From: Plectrocnemia conspersa
Taxonomy: Eukaryota > Arthropoda > Insecta > Trichoptera > Polycentropodidae
Reading direction: 5' to 3'
DNA length: 64,000 bases
Assembly: GCA_009617715.1 (NCBI GenBank)
Contig: VTFK01000053.1
Location: forward strand, 744,001-808,000
Part shown: one piece after another, positions 23,477 through 41,035 of the stretch
Position numbering within the stretch: the first letter of the stretch is position 1
Layout: the number at the start of each line of letters is the position of its first letter
Made by a program: the position numbers and the translations under genes
The notes under the pieces: generated by a model
Databases searched by the model: none
What the model saw: the letters and a program-made list of their open reading frames with translations, nothing else
Told to the model about the DNA's origin: nothing

Positions 23477-24145
23477 ACAGTTAAATTGCCACCTCTGGAT
23501 CTTTTACAGCAGCCGATCCTTTCGATGACTTTTTTGTACATTTAGGGCGGTATCTCGGCTATAACTTTACGGATGTTGGTTTTTAGGAGCTCCAACGTTT
23601 AGGGTTTGTCGGCTTAGACACGACATTAGCGTAACCCTAAAAACTCGCATGAACTTGGCGGCCAGTTGACGTCACTTAAGTGTGAAATAATGCGATCTGG
23701 GAACTTTTCACGCAAAACATCCAACGGTGGCAAGCTATGCCGAACCACGTATCTTCCACATCAATATCTTTGATTTCGTGCCAAAAATAATCGGTAATCA
23801 TGCGTCTATAGCGCTCACCATTGACTATTAGAGTCCGACCTTCATCGTTTTTATAAAAGTAAGGCCCAATGATGCCGCCTGACCACAATGGGTAACATAC
23901 AGTCACTTTTGGGCATGTAATGGTCTCTCTATCTCCAACGCTTTCAGCTTCTTCAAATTTTTTCACTACATTTTTTCGCTCAGTAGGGCGATGAAATTAA
24001 CCATAACCGTCCAGTAGATTTCGATACGCAGTTCGTACAGAATTGTTATTTCTGTAGAACAATTGAACAATTTTAAATCGTTGAGCGGTGGTTAAGCGAT
24101 CCATTTCTTAAATGTGTGATTATTGACAGCTGTCTGATTTACAGT
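23477..24145 (-). mobile_element. Tc1/mariner transposon copy B, internally deleted
   Basis: Minus-strand frame 23966-23676 encodes transposase residues KVTVCYPLWSGG, IIGPYFYKNDEG, LIVNGERYRRMITDYFWHEI and DIDVEDTWFG, a Tc1/mariner catalytic-domain signature. Directly upstream the N-terminal block YGQFNRPTER is joined to this region, so the middle of the transposase is deleted. The ends match copy A at 5.4-7.7 kb: the right end is CTGATTTACAGT at 24145 and the left end is near ACAGTTAAATTGCC. The downstream C-terminal region is frameshifted. Inactive. Confidence 0.85.
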
Positions 24146-24954
24146 CAGGGCATGCAAATATCCGGTACCCGGTTCGGTTCCGAGTATTTTTTTACATTAC
24201 ATTTCATGCATAAGACTTTAAAAATAAATTTTGAAATTCCAAAGTAAAATTTATTAAAAAGTAATATTGCAAAAATATTAATGCATCTAGTGTTTCATGT
24301 TTCACATATCTAGGTTACAAGCAGAATTGTACGTAATTGTTGAACCCTTGACCCATTTTTATTTTTTTTGTTTACCGCCAAATACTCGAGGATGTCAAAA
24401 CGAAATGTGTTTGCTTATCGAAATAGGTTTATCTTATCGCCATAAAACTTACATTGTGAAACAATACTTTCGGACTTAAATAAGGATTCTGTGTCGCTTT
24501 TCGATACACCGGTCTCACTACCTGGTCTGAATGCAGCTGTGAATTCTGCGGAGGAAGCACCGAATATCGTTTCGAAATAGAAGAATATGCGGAGAATTTT
24601 GCATCTTGAAAAATTGTGTGAGATATATATTTCATATGGAGAAGTCAAATATTATATTCAAATTCAAATGATCGGGTAGCCGTTTAAAAGAAAAGGGTTT
24701 TAAGGAAGCCCCATTTACAGTACTACTTATAGGAAACTCAAATTGGATAACCATGTACATTGCTCAGATTTGTACGCAAGTATATTTTGGCTCATTTTTA
24801 TTGTAATTTTGAAGCATGTGTGCGAGATATAGATAGATGCGCTGAATCTCGAGCTGATTCAATGAGGTTTTAGCAGTACAAAATAAACCCCGAATAAATC
24901 AGAAAAAGGCACTCATCGTTTCGGAACTTATTGCAACCAGTGAAATAAATGCAT

Positions 24955-25450
24955 CTAGAGCAGGATTTTTAACCATTTTTGTTCCTGTTGAATATCTTAT
25001 CGATTTTGAGAATTAAAAATTCCGTAGCTTGCTTTACAAGATGAAGATATGCTATTTTCACAAAACATCAAAAGAGTTTTCGTTTCAAGCTCCAATTGCA
25101 GTAAGCTTTTTGTCCTAAGATCAATGAATTCATCCTTGGTTAGGTCAGCATCTTTGATACAGTTTATATAAAATTGAAAATTGTGGCGACCGTTGGCCGA
25201 CAAAAGGGAGATAACGACTATTATTGAAACTAAATTTAAAACTGCTTCTTGAGGCCTTCTTTAGATGTTCTCATATTTTATTTGAATCCATAATGGTGAC
25301 TCAACGAGCTTTAACGCAAAAAAACTTTTCTCGTTTAGGTAAGATAACCCAGTTAGAATCTTTTCTGTTAGAATTTTGTAATAGTCGGCTTTCTTTTTTT
25401 TAAGAAAAAGTGAATTTTGAAAGCATACTTCTGTCTGACATAGAAACACT
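24955..25450 (-). pseudogene. hAT (ZBED/SCAND3-like) transposase remnant
   Basis: Minus frame 25203-24997 contains KDEFIDLRTKSLLQLELETK, resembling the C-terminal region of hAT transposases that gave rise to ZBED5/SCAND3-type genes, just before the dimerisation domain. The sequence AGCAGGATTTTTAACCATTT at 24959 resembles a decayed hAT terminus. Other segments are frameshifted. Nonfunctional. Confidence 0.5.
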
Positions 25451-25747
25451 TCATATTATGCTACCATGATTCAGAGAACTGCTTCTGATAAACTTGATAA
25501 CTCTCAAGTCTTTGTAGTCAACACATACATACATATACATATGTATGTGTTAATGCAATGGGTGGCGATGACTCGATGAGCATTTTTTCCATTGAAGTAA
25601 ACAAACCAGATTTATTTATGATATTGTGAAACAACTTATCAACAAATCGCGTAAAATTACCACATTTATTATGCTATTAAATAATTACATTATATTATTT
25701 ATTTTAAATTATCATACTGGACTGAACAACACAAGACAAGACAAATA

Positions 25748-25968
25748 CAGTGGCAAAATAAGTAACTAATACTTGAAGCACCTGGGTTCAAATCCTATTT
25801 GTCCGGGTGTGTCTGAGGTTCGAATACTATACAGAGCCTAGTGTTTAACAATGTTTGAGAGATCGGAATTAGTAATTATTATTAAATTTTAATTCCGATT
25901 GATCATCAGAGATCAGACTTCTCTAGATTTTTTAATACCACAGATGAATAATTAAATTAAAATGGACC
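25748..25968 (+). mobile_element. tRNA-derived SINE, copy 2
   Basis: The head is CAGTGGCAAAATAAGTAACT, with intact box B GGGTTCAAATCC at 25783-25794. The body has an inverted AATTCCGAT / GATCGGAATT pair, and the tail GATGAATAATTAAATTAAAA matches copy 1 at 4.6-4.8 kb. The intact box B and shared tail make this the better-preserved copy. Confidence 0.8.
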
Positions 25969-27929
25969 TAGGATGTGCATAAACTGTAATAGTAATTTAT
26001 AATTAATAAAATATAAATCATTGATTGACAGAAATTGATTTCGGTCTGGTGTCTCGCTTACATAGCATTTGTTGATTGTGTTTACCCAGTGTTAACGCAT
26101 CGCGCTAACGCCTGTCATGTTTCAATGGAAGATTTGCAATAAATAACATAAAAAAATGATAATTACTTTTATTATATCAGGGGACGCAAAATAATACTTA
26201 TATAAAATAAATATTCATTTAATATATATCAATACTAAAAATCCGCGTGGAACGATCTGAAGTTAGACAAAAGTGATATAATACATATTTTATTAATGAT
26301 TTTAAAGCTATCTATTTTACACTACGAAAAGTCCTCCCATTAAAGGCAAATTTCATCTAATGGAAGAGCGCAAGAAATTTCACTTCTCGGAAGTCAAGAT
26401 TTCACGGCAAAAGCAACAAAGTTAGTGTAACAGTAGTTAAAGCAAATGACATCTCTGTTTTGCGAAATCAGCGGATTCTATATAAAGAAAATATATCTGT
26501 CCCATTATGGTTTCTCAATCTTTCAACTATAAAGGATTTTATTCGTGTGCTACCACCTGTTACCAGATGGTAGACGACTTGTAATAACAGTTATACAGTA
26601 TACTTAGCGGAGAATGGATTTCCAATTTATTTAAAATATATGTATGTAAAATATTTGATTTAAAGAGATATATTATTTGGAATATGATTAATACTAAGGT
26701 CTATTTGATATTTAAATATCCTTCAGACATCAATTTAACTTGGCTGTTCCTTTCATCAGAGCAGGTGCTGTGACCTTAAAGTTATCTTAAACAGGTGTTT
26801 ATAAGAGGGTAGATCTCTCAAGTTTGATTATTGGACTTGGGGGCCATCTGTTGTTAAATTCTCTCACTATTTTATTTATTATAATTAATTGTCAAATATA
26901 TTGTATCAAAAGAACGTGTGTTTGTTGCATTTTGATAGAATAATAATTTTGTCATAATGAAGTATAAAGAATTAACTGGCGATAATTAAATATGATATCC
27001 TAAATTTGTCGCGAAAAATACTATATTTAACTAAGTATGAATTAACGTCATTCCAATTCATCTCTCCGGCTCGAACGTTACTCATCCAATTTACCACTTG
27101 ATCCGTTAAATCACCAATTAAACTCATCGTTCTCGTTGTGGTGGCATATTATTTTAAACGTTTGGGAAGATAAGCTAATTACATCATCAATGTAAAATTT
27201 TACGCTTTGCTTCCTATTCATAAAATACAAAGACACATGTAGTTATTGATATGGAGATTAACGTGAGAACTGCCGGCGAATATACGAAATACGAGCTTTA
27301 CTCCGACCTTGGCACTAAATTTTTCCATGAATATGTATGAAAATTACAATATGAACAATAAAGCAAATCATTGTCTAAACATTGAATGAAGACTTTGAGC
27401 TTTTGTAACGCACAAGGTGTTCGCTTAAGACAATAAGTAGTCACACAATGAGAAGTGTGAAGTGCGATAATTGATTTGAAAAGCGTGACTTAAATATTAT
27501 GCTATATAATTATGATATTCAATATGATTTACTTACTTGGTATTACACTGCTGGTTTGACCCATGATGATATTGCACAATTTTTTTTATGTCTATATATT
27601 TTAAATAAATTATTTTTATTAATAAACTGAACAGTATAATAATTGAATTAATAAAATTTAAACCAAATAATAAAATTAATTATACGTTATATTTATATTT
27701 ACAATTGTAATGTTATATTGCACCTTAGTGTTTAAAATAATATAAAAATAAAGTCAGAGTCAGTTAATTTTATATTTTATAAATCATTAGGCACTTTTCG
27801 ACGGATCATGATTATTGGTATATGGAAGGTATGAGTTGATTGCTATTTTATAAAAGTCTGCGTTGAAATTTTATTATATACACCATCTGTAAAAGACAAA
27901 TTAAAAATCAATGTTACCGTTCATTTGCT

Positions 27930-28260
27930 TATATTGAACCGGACGCAATGGACAAGTGCCAATCGCTGATGTCAAATTGTTATCATTTTTCACAAATATT
28001 GAGTGCAAATGCAATGCGAAATAATGACATTTCCGCGAATTTCAGAGTAATGATTGAAGTTACGCCCTACGACTTTACCATTGCGTCAGCTGGATAATGA
28101 ATGCAATTAATTGAGTTAGGCCAATTACCAGGATGTTATCCATGATTCAGTTCAGGGGTGAACAGCAATGGGCCGATAAGGGCCGGCCGGCTGACCCCAC
28201 AAATGTCACGGTGATTATTCTTAACAATTTCTAGTCTTAATATCGCCGGAAGCGTCCATG
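27930..28260. promoter_or_regulatory. GC-richer noncoding block, candidate enhancer
   Basis: This stretch stands out from AT-rich flanks. It carries a CAGCTG, several TAAT/ATTA cores (GCAATTAATTGAG near 28100), and a GGGCCGGCCGG block near 28182. No coding frame. The base composition and lack of repeats fit conserved noncoding DNA, but conservation cannot be tested here. Confidence 0.25.
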
Positions 28261-29059
28261 ACGTTTTATTTAAAAAAGTAAAATATTCTAATATACACAT
28301 ATTGTGTAACAACAAATGATGGTATACGTTTAAATTAACGAATTCAAATAAGATATTATCCTTAGAAATACAATTGTCTTAGTAATCAACGTTTTTATTC
28401 AATTTTAATATTCGTATTTAACTCTTGGTTTTAATGAAAAACCTACTGTCAACTATATATTAAAATTATTAATAGCCATTTTTTCGTAATTAAACAAATC
28501 TAAACATTTTTAGTCTGCAGTTTATTTTTTTGTAATTAAAATGTCAAAAAACAAACATAAATGACGACCAGCGGTGCCTCGTCCGCCATTCTCTCATATA
28601 TATTAATTCAACATATATGTGTGTAATTGCCACCTGTCACCATATATACAGCAAATTACTTATACTACATTGATATGTATATTTTTCACAGTTTTTGTAA
28701 ATTTAGGCGTTGAAAAATTATTAACGTTTTTTTCAACATCCAGATTTTTGGTTGCTGTCGGAACCAAGTCGTAGAAAGATTATGTTCAAGGAAGCTGGAT
28801 TAAATAAAATCGATAAGAACTTCAGGGATATAAATTGGGTATGGTCGAAAACTTTAATTTTGTCAGCGCTACGCTTTTCGAGAGTCCTCGTAGGTTTTGA
28901 GGATACTGCACTAGGTTTCGGACGTTACGTTGTTTCCACGACGCTGGAATGCGGTGAGCAGCATGACTTGACAATTTCAAAAAATCATCATCGTGGCTGA
29001 CAGATAAGATGTTGAAGTGATAGGTAATGCTCATCATATTCGAGACATATTTTTGGGGT

Positions 29060-29755
29060 GAAAAGACTATTGCTCAGTCACATGCGAACTGGTCACACGA
29101 ACATTGGTCATAGGAATATTGTTCACGCTGATTATTGCCCACACGAATATTAGTCACAAATCGATCGCTCACAAGACACTTTTCAGAGTAGTAGTGAAAT
29201 ATGGCGGGAGGTAGAAAAACATATTTTCTATATAATAATTAAATACATTGCAATAATTTGATTTTGTTTATTTTTAAGCGATCAGCTATTATATAATTAC
29301 GTTCATTGGTATATTTAATTTACCAATAAGCAGCTTACATAACGTTTTCATAATTAAAATTATCTATATGCTTTCAATTTTTGAATAAAAAATACCTAAT
29401 TGCCACATTATTATTTAGCCCAAATAAAATTATTAAAAAAAAGTTTATAAATATTTATTAATATCTTTTTCAAGCAATTGATTTTTTTCGCTTTGTGTCC
29501 TATTAAGTTTAAAATTAAATAACTTAATACATATCGTATATATAAGAAAATAATAGAATTATTTAAAAAAAATAGTGTATGAATATTTGTTAATTTCTTG
29601 TTTAAATCAATTGATTTTTTTCTCTCTGTATCCTGTTAATTTTGTAATCGATTTTTGACCAATTTTCGTCGTAAGAAGTTGCCTAGTGAGCAATAATCCG
29701 CTTGACCAATTGCTATGTGAGCGATGATTACCATGATCAATAGTCATTATTGGAT
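29060..29755. mobile_element. Element with terminal arrays of ATTGGTCAC-like words
   Basis: The left edge (29070-29180) repeats a unit of about 20 bases of the type CACACGAA-ATTGGTCA (ACATTGGTCA, ATATTGTTCA, TTATTGCCCA, ATATTAGTCA). The right edge (29650-29750) carries the same words in inverse (TGACCAATT, GAGCAATAAT, TGATCAATAG). The AT-rich interior also has an internal duplication around TTCAAGCAATTGATTTTTTTC and TTTAAATCAATTGATTTTTT. This fits a DNA transposon with subterminal repeats. No transposase is seen. Confidence 0.5.
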
Positions 29756-30792
29756 CTCCTTAGCTGCCAAACAATTTTATCCAAAAAAAATCTCACAATG
29801 TCATTTAGCTAGGTTAAAACAATAGTTACTTTAATTTGTAACTTATCCACTATAATATAAAATTTGAAAAAATACTGGAATTTGAAAATGTACCGAGGAT
29901 TAATTGTGTAAAATTGAAATGTATTTTGATTTTTTCCCATAACATATTTTGCTTGTACTGAACCAATTTAACCAAATTGTCTATAATAAATATTTTGAGT
30001 AAAATTTTTTTCTGCAATATAATTAATAGTTAAAAAAATCACGTTTTGTTATGCAATAACAAAATATTTCATTATTTAAATTACACTATGTCAGTCATTA
30101 ATCGTATTAAAGTTTTACTTGTAGATTTGTAAAATTGTACATATCACGACCAATTATCGGCTATGTCCGCAACTGTCAAATGTCATTTGACGTTAATGTT
30201 TACTCTAGTTACTGTAAATCGCTGTACTCAGGCAACCTAGCACATCTAAACATCCCAAAATGAACACAAATTTCCGAGATGACTTTTTTAGCTTGCACGG
30301 CTGAGTTTCATAATTATGATAAACCTAGCTATACATTATTCATAATAAAATAAACAAAAATGCAAAACCAAGTATCAACTAAAAATTGATTACATAAGTC
30401 CAATAATATATGGTGACCAGCGTCGTCCTTTGATGATTGTCTTTAAAATTTTTTTCGTCCTTTTGTCCTATGCGACCTTTTTTTTTTTTACTTCCCGGAG
30501 CATTCCTAAATAAACAACAATTTCCGATTTGACCTTTTAGTTCTTTAATATTTACAAAATCTTACGACTATTGACCACTTCTGTGACTATTTAAATAATT
30601 TAGCATATTTTTGCGCACTTATTTAGCTTAGACATACCATTGATAGAGAAAAAATACTTGAAAACACCATATCTGCCGAAGAAGGATTAAAAGCCACATT
30701 TAAATATTTAGTAATGAAAAACCGTACCGCGATTTACCTCACTCTCCTGCCATTTCCACACATTGTACCCATGATTTGTGAAGCAATTTATG

Positions 30793-30890
30793 TTAACCCT
30801 TTAGATGCGAGATGCGGATAAATCCGAATCACCGTGCAGGGCTCTCAAGTGCGAGATGCGGATTTATCCCACTATAAAAATCTTAATACA
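30793..30890. mobile_element. Possible piggyBac-type terminus with internal direct repeat
   Basis: TTAA at 30793-30796 is followed by CCCTTTAGATGCGAGATGCG. The word TGCGAGATGCGGAT recurs at 30804 and 30851, each followed by TAAATCC or TTATCC. No matching inverted right end was found nearby, so only a lone end is proposed. Confidence 0.35.
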
Positions 30891-31269
30891 TGTGCATACA
30901 AAAAAATATTTCTAATATTATATTTTTTTTGTATTTTTTCAGATAAAACCAGGAAAATTGTTGCATTATTTTTCTTGTTTTATCTGGATTTTTTTTATAA
31001 TTTCTTTATTCTTTATCAACTAATTTTTATTCAATGACTGTCAAAAACATTTTTTTCCTTTTCCCCTCTTTTTATCACGTTTTACTTTTTTAAATTCAAT
31101 TCTGAAGGTGAATAAAGATGCAGCAGAGAATGACTATAAACATATAAAAAAATCACAATTATATCTTCAACATTTTTTTTAGTTGATAATTGACACATTT
31201 CCTGACTTTTTATGAAATTTATTAAAATTTTAATGCATTCTATGAATTAGTGACTATCTTTTTGTATTT

Positions 31270-31760
31270 TCTAAAGTCTGAAGAAGAATGGAAAGTTATT
31301 GCCGAGGGATTCGAAAATAAATGTTTATTCACATTTTTTGGGCGCTGTCTACGGAAAGCATAACCATATAACAATATAGAGAAGAGGATCGGATTACTAT
31401 AACTATAGAGGATACAATAGCGTTGCTCTGACGGTCGTTTTCGCTAACGCTAATCTTAAATTTACAATAGCTGATATTGATGCTTTCGTGGACGAATTCC
31501 ATACGATGGTGCATTAAATGTTTTGAGGTTTGGTTAACTACTACAATCAAGACAGTTAAAATTTCCTAAACCTGAAGAAAATGGACTACCTTTATAGGCA
31601 ACGAAGTTTATGCTTTAAGGCGAGGTTTTTTGAAACCTATCCTTGAATCAGGATCATAACATTTTCAATTATTGTATAGGTTTAGCTAGAAAAATTGTCG
31701 CAGTGCTTTAGATATTCCAATCAAGAGATTCTGTGTTCTTCATGCATCATAACATTTGAA
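31270..31760 (+). pseudogene. PIF/Harbinger transposase pseudogene
   Basis: Reading across frameshifts, the plus strand gives EEEWKVIAEGFENK, then FGAVYGKHNHIT, SDYYNYRGYNSVALTVVFAN, LKFTIADIDAF and, later, FIGNEVYALRRGFLKPY. These match in order the DDE domain of Harbinger transposases (DGKH, YYNYK, D-N-F and DEAFPL blocks). Key catalytic positions and the frame are disrupted, so this is a dead copy. Confidence 0.7.
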
Positions 31761-33035
31761 AAATGTTAAGGTGGTAATATTGGCGATGCGCGCTTTTTTT
31801 TTGAGAAAAGAGTACGTTAACAGAGATAGACTGCGAAAATCACGAAGGTAGTAAAAGGAATACATTTATAAGAAAAGAAGAAGTCAGATTGTTAAGCTTG
31901 GAAGAATATGTACAAAGCGATAATGGTAAAGAGGGCAATAAATCGAGAGAATTGTTTCCAAAATATTTTTAGAATAAGGAATTCATTCATTGATTGGAAA
32001 GTCTGATGGGTTCAAAGAAAAAGAAGCAACGCAAATATTTTTGCGACTGAGTATATTCAAGATTCGTCAGTAAGAAAAAAACAATATTGTCAAAATAATT
32101 AAAGATGATAATCTTTGGAGAAGTTCGAATCTCTTGATAAAAATCGAGAATTTATTATAAGAAAAAAGGATGTTGTTTCTTATAAAACTATTATAAAGTA
32201 ATGTTACAATTCACAATTATAAAGAACATTTTACCACAGTTAGTGCTTTAAAATTGGCAGTGGTAACTGGATGGGATTCTATTTTATACTTTTTTGATAG
32301 CTCCCTGCATAACAAAATTTATTACATACTGAATATGCAAATGTGAATTATTTTTTTTGGTTGTCGGTTAAAAATTTGTAGAAATTAATCCATTAAGACA
32401 ATTCTGCAAAGCTAAACAAAGTTTCAATATAATCATATGGTCTGGTCGTTGTGGAATATAGTACCTTTTATATTAGTAAGCTTTGGCCTCATCTGTCGAA
32501 TAGTCATATAATCATTCAAAGGTTCTTTTTAAATATATTTATTTCAAACGATATTATATGAGAATAAAACGAATAAGAGCAAAAAATAATAAAAACACAA
32601 ACTTAAATTGTATTTAAATATTTTATTTTGATAAAATGAAAAGTATCAATAAGCCGCATCAATGTTAATTACAACAGATGACTATTGAAAACTGTCCAAT
32701 ATAATTAGAGATCGACTCTATTTATATATATATATTTTTTTAAACATTGAACTAAAAAAAATTAAATTAATTTCCAATCATAACTGTTAAATTTATATTT
32801 TAAAATTGGTCCTAAAAAGCTTTTCGTTTGGTCGTAATACCGCAGTATATTAAATAAATGTTCAAAAAATTGATAACAATCAACATGTGCAAAAAATGTT
32901 ATACAATGATCGAAACTGATGGTACTGTTAATAAAAATAACTAACGATCTAGTTAATTTCAAAGACCAATCGTTTACTATCAATGGAAATTATCGAAAAG
33001 TATATAAATCAAGGCTGGCCGGAACGGATAGTAAG

Positions 33036-33121
33036 TTAATACTCATCAATGTCGTACGTGTCGTAAATGTCTTCTTCGTCAAGTTGCATCGATTGAAAGT
33101 CGACTTTGTAGCGTAGTAGAC
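33036..33121 (-). CDS. eRF1 alternative terminal exon 9b
   Basis: This is a second, distal last exon for the eRF1 gene. Acceptor CTAATTGCAG is followed by GT, which completes the G left by exon 8 in the same phase as exon 9a. The encoded end is LLRYKVDFQSMQLDEEDIYD and then TYDIDEY-stop, against ILRYKVDFQSLQLDEPLDDV and DLDDY-stop for 9a. Using it gives 438 residues. The preserved frame and conservative changes argue for a selected alternative exon, not a decayed duplicate. Confidence 0.85.
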
Positions 33122-34194
33122 CTGCAATTAGATTGAATAGATTAATATTTCACAGCAAATTATTACACAAAAAATGGGATTATGATAAAGTAAGGTAAAA
33201 TCATTTAATAAAAAAAAAAACAACTAAAAATCTACTATATAACATTACAATAAATAAAATACCTTTGTGATGGTCCACTTTTTATTAAACTTTTGATTCT
33301 ACACGGCACTCGTATGGGCAGTACATGTATGTTAAAATATATTGTAAGAAAAAAATCATTAAGGCACAATCGTTGCCTTAAATATTATAAATATTTATTC
33401 TGACGTACAAAAACTGATTCGACAGAGGCACACTATTATTTTATTAATATTAATTCTGTGTATATGTATGTAGTGTTATATGTTACTGTGACTATTTTTT
33501 AAACGGCAGTGCATTACAGGACCATTAAGATAAAAAATTAATTCATATTTAAAAAATAAGTTATTCATTAATTACTAAAAATAATATAAATTTAAAAAGT
33601 AGCAAATACTGAATATTTTTGAAATCAATCATAATCTTTATTAATAATAATATTAGCTTAAATTCAACACGACACAATATAAAAATTACATTAACTTATC
33701 ATCATAAGTAAAGTAAAGAAACAGCACTTAAAAATATACATACCGTCAAGTGGACTAACTTGAGTCCAAAATCAAAGATACTCCACAATACGGTACATTC
33801 TTATAAGCCACATTTTATTGTGTGTTTATGTTTGTGTGCATTCGATAGTTTGTGTTAAATAATTGAAATGGGAAAATGTGAAAGAGAATAAGAAAGCATT
33901 ATTCGTTAGAAAAATTAACTAAAAAGGCCATAAGGGTTGAAAATGTTTTAGTTTTATTGGATAGATTTAATAAGTTTAAAAATTAAAAAAATATAGTCAA
34001 ATAATGAATGAGATGAAAGATTTAAAACTAAATCGAAAATTGACCAATATAAAAGGAAAAAAAGCTCTTTTTATTCTTTATAAAATCGTTACATATCACT
34101 TGCACAATATATTAATTAATAATAATTAAATCAATGAAAATAGTCCAATCTCCGATAAAAAACACTCTCATGAAAACCATTCCAGCAAACGCAT

Positions 34195-38670
<4,476 letters not shown>

Positions 38671-38775
38671 GGCTCCTCCGCAGCGACCGCCGCCGACCGC
38701 GCCGCCCGTAAAATGGCCACGAATCGACGCGAGCTTCGCCTCGCTCGATAAAGCGCTAACCGCAGAAGGCTAACC
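38671..38775 (-). promoter_or_regulatory. eRF1 5' leader and promoter region
   Basis: A GC-rich, CpG-containing stretch lies immediately upstream of the eRF1 ATG on the minus strand, with no TATA box, as expected for a housekeeping gene. It contains GGCCATTTTAC (minus strand, near 38717), resembling a YY1/Pho-type GCCAT motif seen near start sites of many translation genes. The transcription start is not determined. Confidence 0.45.
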
Positions 38776-38934
38776 TAAGAGCTATTAAAAACGACGCTAT
38801 TTTTACAAATATTTATTACACCACTAGCTAAAATCAATGTTCAAAATACTATTTTTTACATACTTAATCATTTTACAACAATTATCGAAATAGAGCGAAA
38901 CGAATGTGTTCTATTAGAGAGTATAGAAAAGACT

Positions 38935-39078
38935 TTGAGCAGTCGGGAGTTACGACCCATTAGCAACTACGACCCATATCTAGACCGGCTTTTGCTTCAG
39001 AACACTGCGCTGACTAGACACGACCTCTTATCTGGGCTGTCACGAGTGACTGTTGATAGTCTCCAGTGCAAAACTGTT
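38935..39078 (+). repeat. Dispersed repeat of unknown class, second family, copy 2
   Basis: It matches 19925-20065 in ordered blocks (CCCATTAGCAACTACG, TTTTGCTTCAG, TGACTAGACACGACC, GGGCTGTCACGAGTGACT). A local direct duplication of CTGTTGATAGTC-TCCAG follows at 39048-39092. No function was recognised. Confidence 0.55.
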
Positions 39079-40285
39079 GATAGTCTTCAGCATCACAAAT
39101 CAACTCAAGGAGACTAAAGAAAAGGTGAATGTACGGAAGGGGAGGGGCAGCGGTCAGTCGCGCTAAGCGTACGAATCACTCAAATTGCTTAAAGCACTAA
39201 TTCTAGAGAAAGAGCACGTCTTTTTATTTTTTCTTTAAAAAAAAACAAATACAATTCTCTAAGATGGCGCAAAAGTGTCAGACATTGTACCTTTTCAATT
39301 TTGTTTAAAAAAGGCTTCGAGCTTTTATTTTTTTTTAAATATGGAAACGAAAGACTTAATGCATGAAATATTAAAATAGTAATAGTCAAATTTAATAAAA
39401 TAATTCCAACAGAGAACTGACAATAAATTTTATCAAAAGTATTTCACTTCAGATTTTGTCGAAAAAGTATTGTTTCGCTTACGATGCACATACATGAAAA
39501 TTAAGAGTTAATGTCAGATAAATATGATCAATGTTTTTAATTAATTACTGTTGTTTACAGTCACAAGAACAGTATTGTTATCGTTTAGTTTTGTGCATTG
39601 TTAACAATAAAAAATATGTGTATAATATATTTTGTGTTCAGCCAGTTTTAGTATTTATTTTGTTTTGAAACTTGAAATAGTGCAGGTGTGAAAACGTTCA
39701 ATCGATTGTTTTTAATTTGTTCTCTCGGTTAGTAAAATTGGTTTTAATATCCTGTAAAGGACAAAGGTAATACTTTTTTCATGTATATTTTAATTAACTG
39801 TCGAGAGACTGAAATATTTTTAATCGGGCGTAGAACGAGACCATGCTGTGCCTTTTTATCATTGTTTATGCACACACACAAACGCATTTTCTACTCAGAC
39901 TCGATGAAGTCAAGCACGCGCGGCTTCTCAAACGTTCGCAATAAAACACATTATATATTTTTTGTCATTTTTTCTTTTCAAATAATAATATTAAAAAATA
40001 GATAATAAAAAACATATCTATAAAAATTAAACCTAAATTACTTTAAATAAAACATACACATATAAGCATAAAACTACAAAATAATAAATTTAAAAAATTC
40101 TAAATTTCTAGCAATTCGAGCATTTTATTACTTTAATACAGTTTTGTAACAAACAAAACATGATACTGTTATTATAGGTAGATCTTCGGGGGCAAAAGTC
40201 TACACGAATAATTCTATCGCTGACTTTGGCGGTTTATGCAAATAAACGTTCTCCAGTCGTTTAATTACAGATTTTTTTACTAAAT

Positions 40286-40660
40286 CTACCGATAGGAGGC
40301 GTATATAATACTTTCGACAGCATCGATTGTTGATTCGACACTCACATATTTTTGGAAAATTATCTTAAAGGCATTGAAAGCCATAATAACAATGAGCTCC
40401 ATAAATATGATGAATGAACGCCGCCTTGTCGCTCGTACGCAAGAATATTCACATGTCATTTTGTCTCCTAAATCAACTTCGCCTTTTGTTCTTTTATAAA
40501 AATTAATCACCAGTGGTCGTTTGCTTTTGCTGCCTTTACTATCTGTACTAAAAACTTTTGTACCGAGCAAAAGACCGTGTGAAGTATTTTTTAAACATAA
40601 GACGTCTAGCACATGTTATTAGAAAACCAAACATGATATATAAAAAGTTTGGTTATCCGA
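40286..40660 (-). pseudogene. piggyBac transposase C-terminal fragment
   Basis: The minus frame contains KRPLVINFYKRTKGEVDLGD, KMTCEYSCVRATRRRSF and MELIVIMAFNAFKI, matching the end of the piggyBac transposase catalytic region (the YN-TKGGVD-D and RR-P motifs with the following helix). The rest of the protein (about 550 residues in the family) is missing upstream, and a Cys-rich C-terminal finger is not seen. It is a decayed copy in intergenic DNA. Confidence 0.75.
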
Positions 40661-40954
40661 GAAAAATTCTACACCTTCAAATTCGAGGTCCGATTCATCG
40701 GAATCATTATATCTTTCGGCTATTGCTATAAATTTAATTTAAACTAAAGTTGGTTTATATTAAAACTATTTAACGAAGTAAAAATATTAAATATACCTCG
40801 AAAAAAAATGAAAAGCGCAGGAATATTTTGCCATTTGATCTAACTTTCCCGATGATAGGCAAACAAATACTTACGCACGATTGAAACGCCGTCTGTTGCG
40901 TCTGTCAAAGCGAGTCAGAGCGTGAGGCAATTTGCCCTAGCTCTCCCGCTCTGT

Positions 40955-41035
40955 CACACGCACTTATGCATCTCACACACGCTCTTATGCATTTCGCTCG
41001 CACACGCACTTATGCATCTCGCTCGCACACGTACA
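40955..41035 (+). repeat. Short minisatellite, unit about 25 bp
   Basis: CACGCACTTATGCATCTC, ACGCTCTTATGCATTTCGCT and CACGCACTTATGCATCTCGC follow each other, giving about three imperfect copies of a 25-30 bp unit rich in CGCACAC. A CGCTCTGTCACACGC stretch leads into it. Confidence 0.75.

Noticed and set aside
25505..25550. Palindromic ACATACATATGTATGT-like run
   Set aside because: A simple TA/CA-rich palindrome common in AT-rich DNA; no flanking structure.
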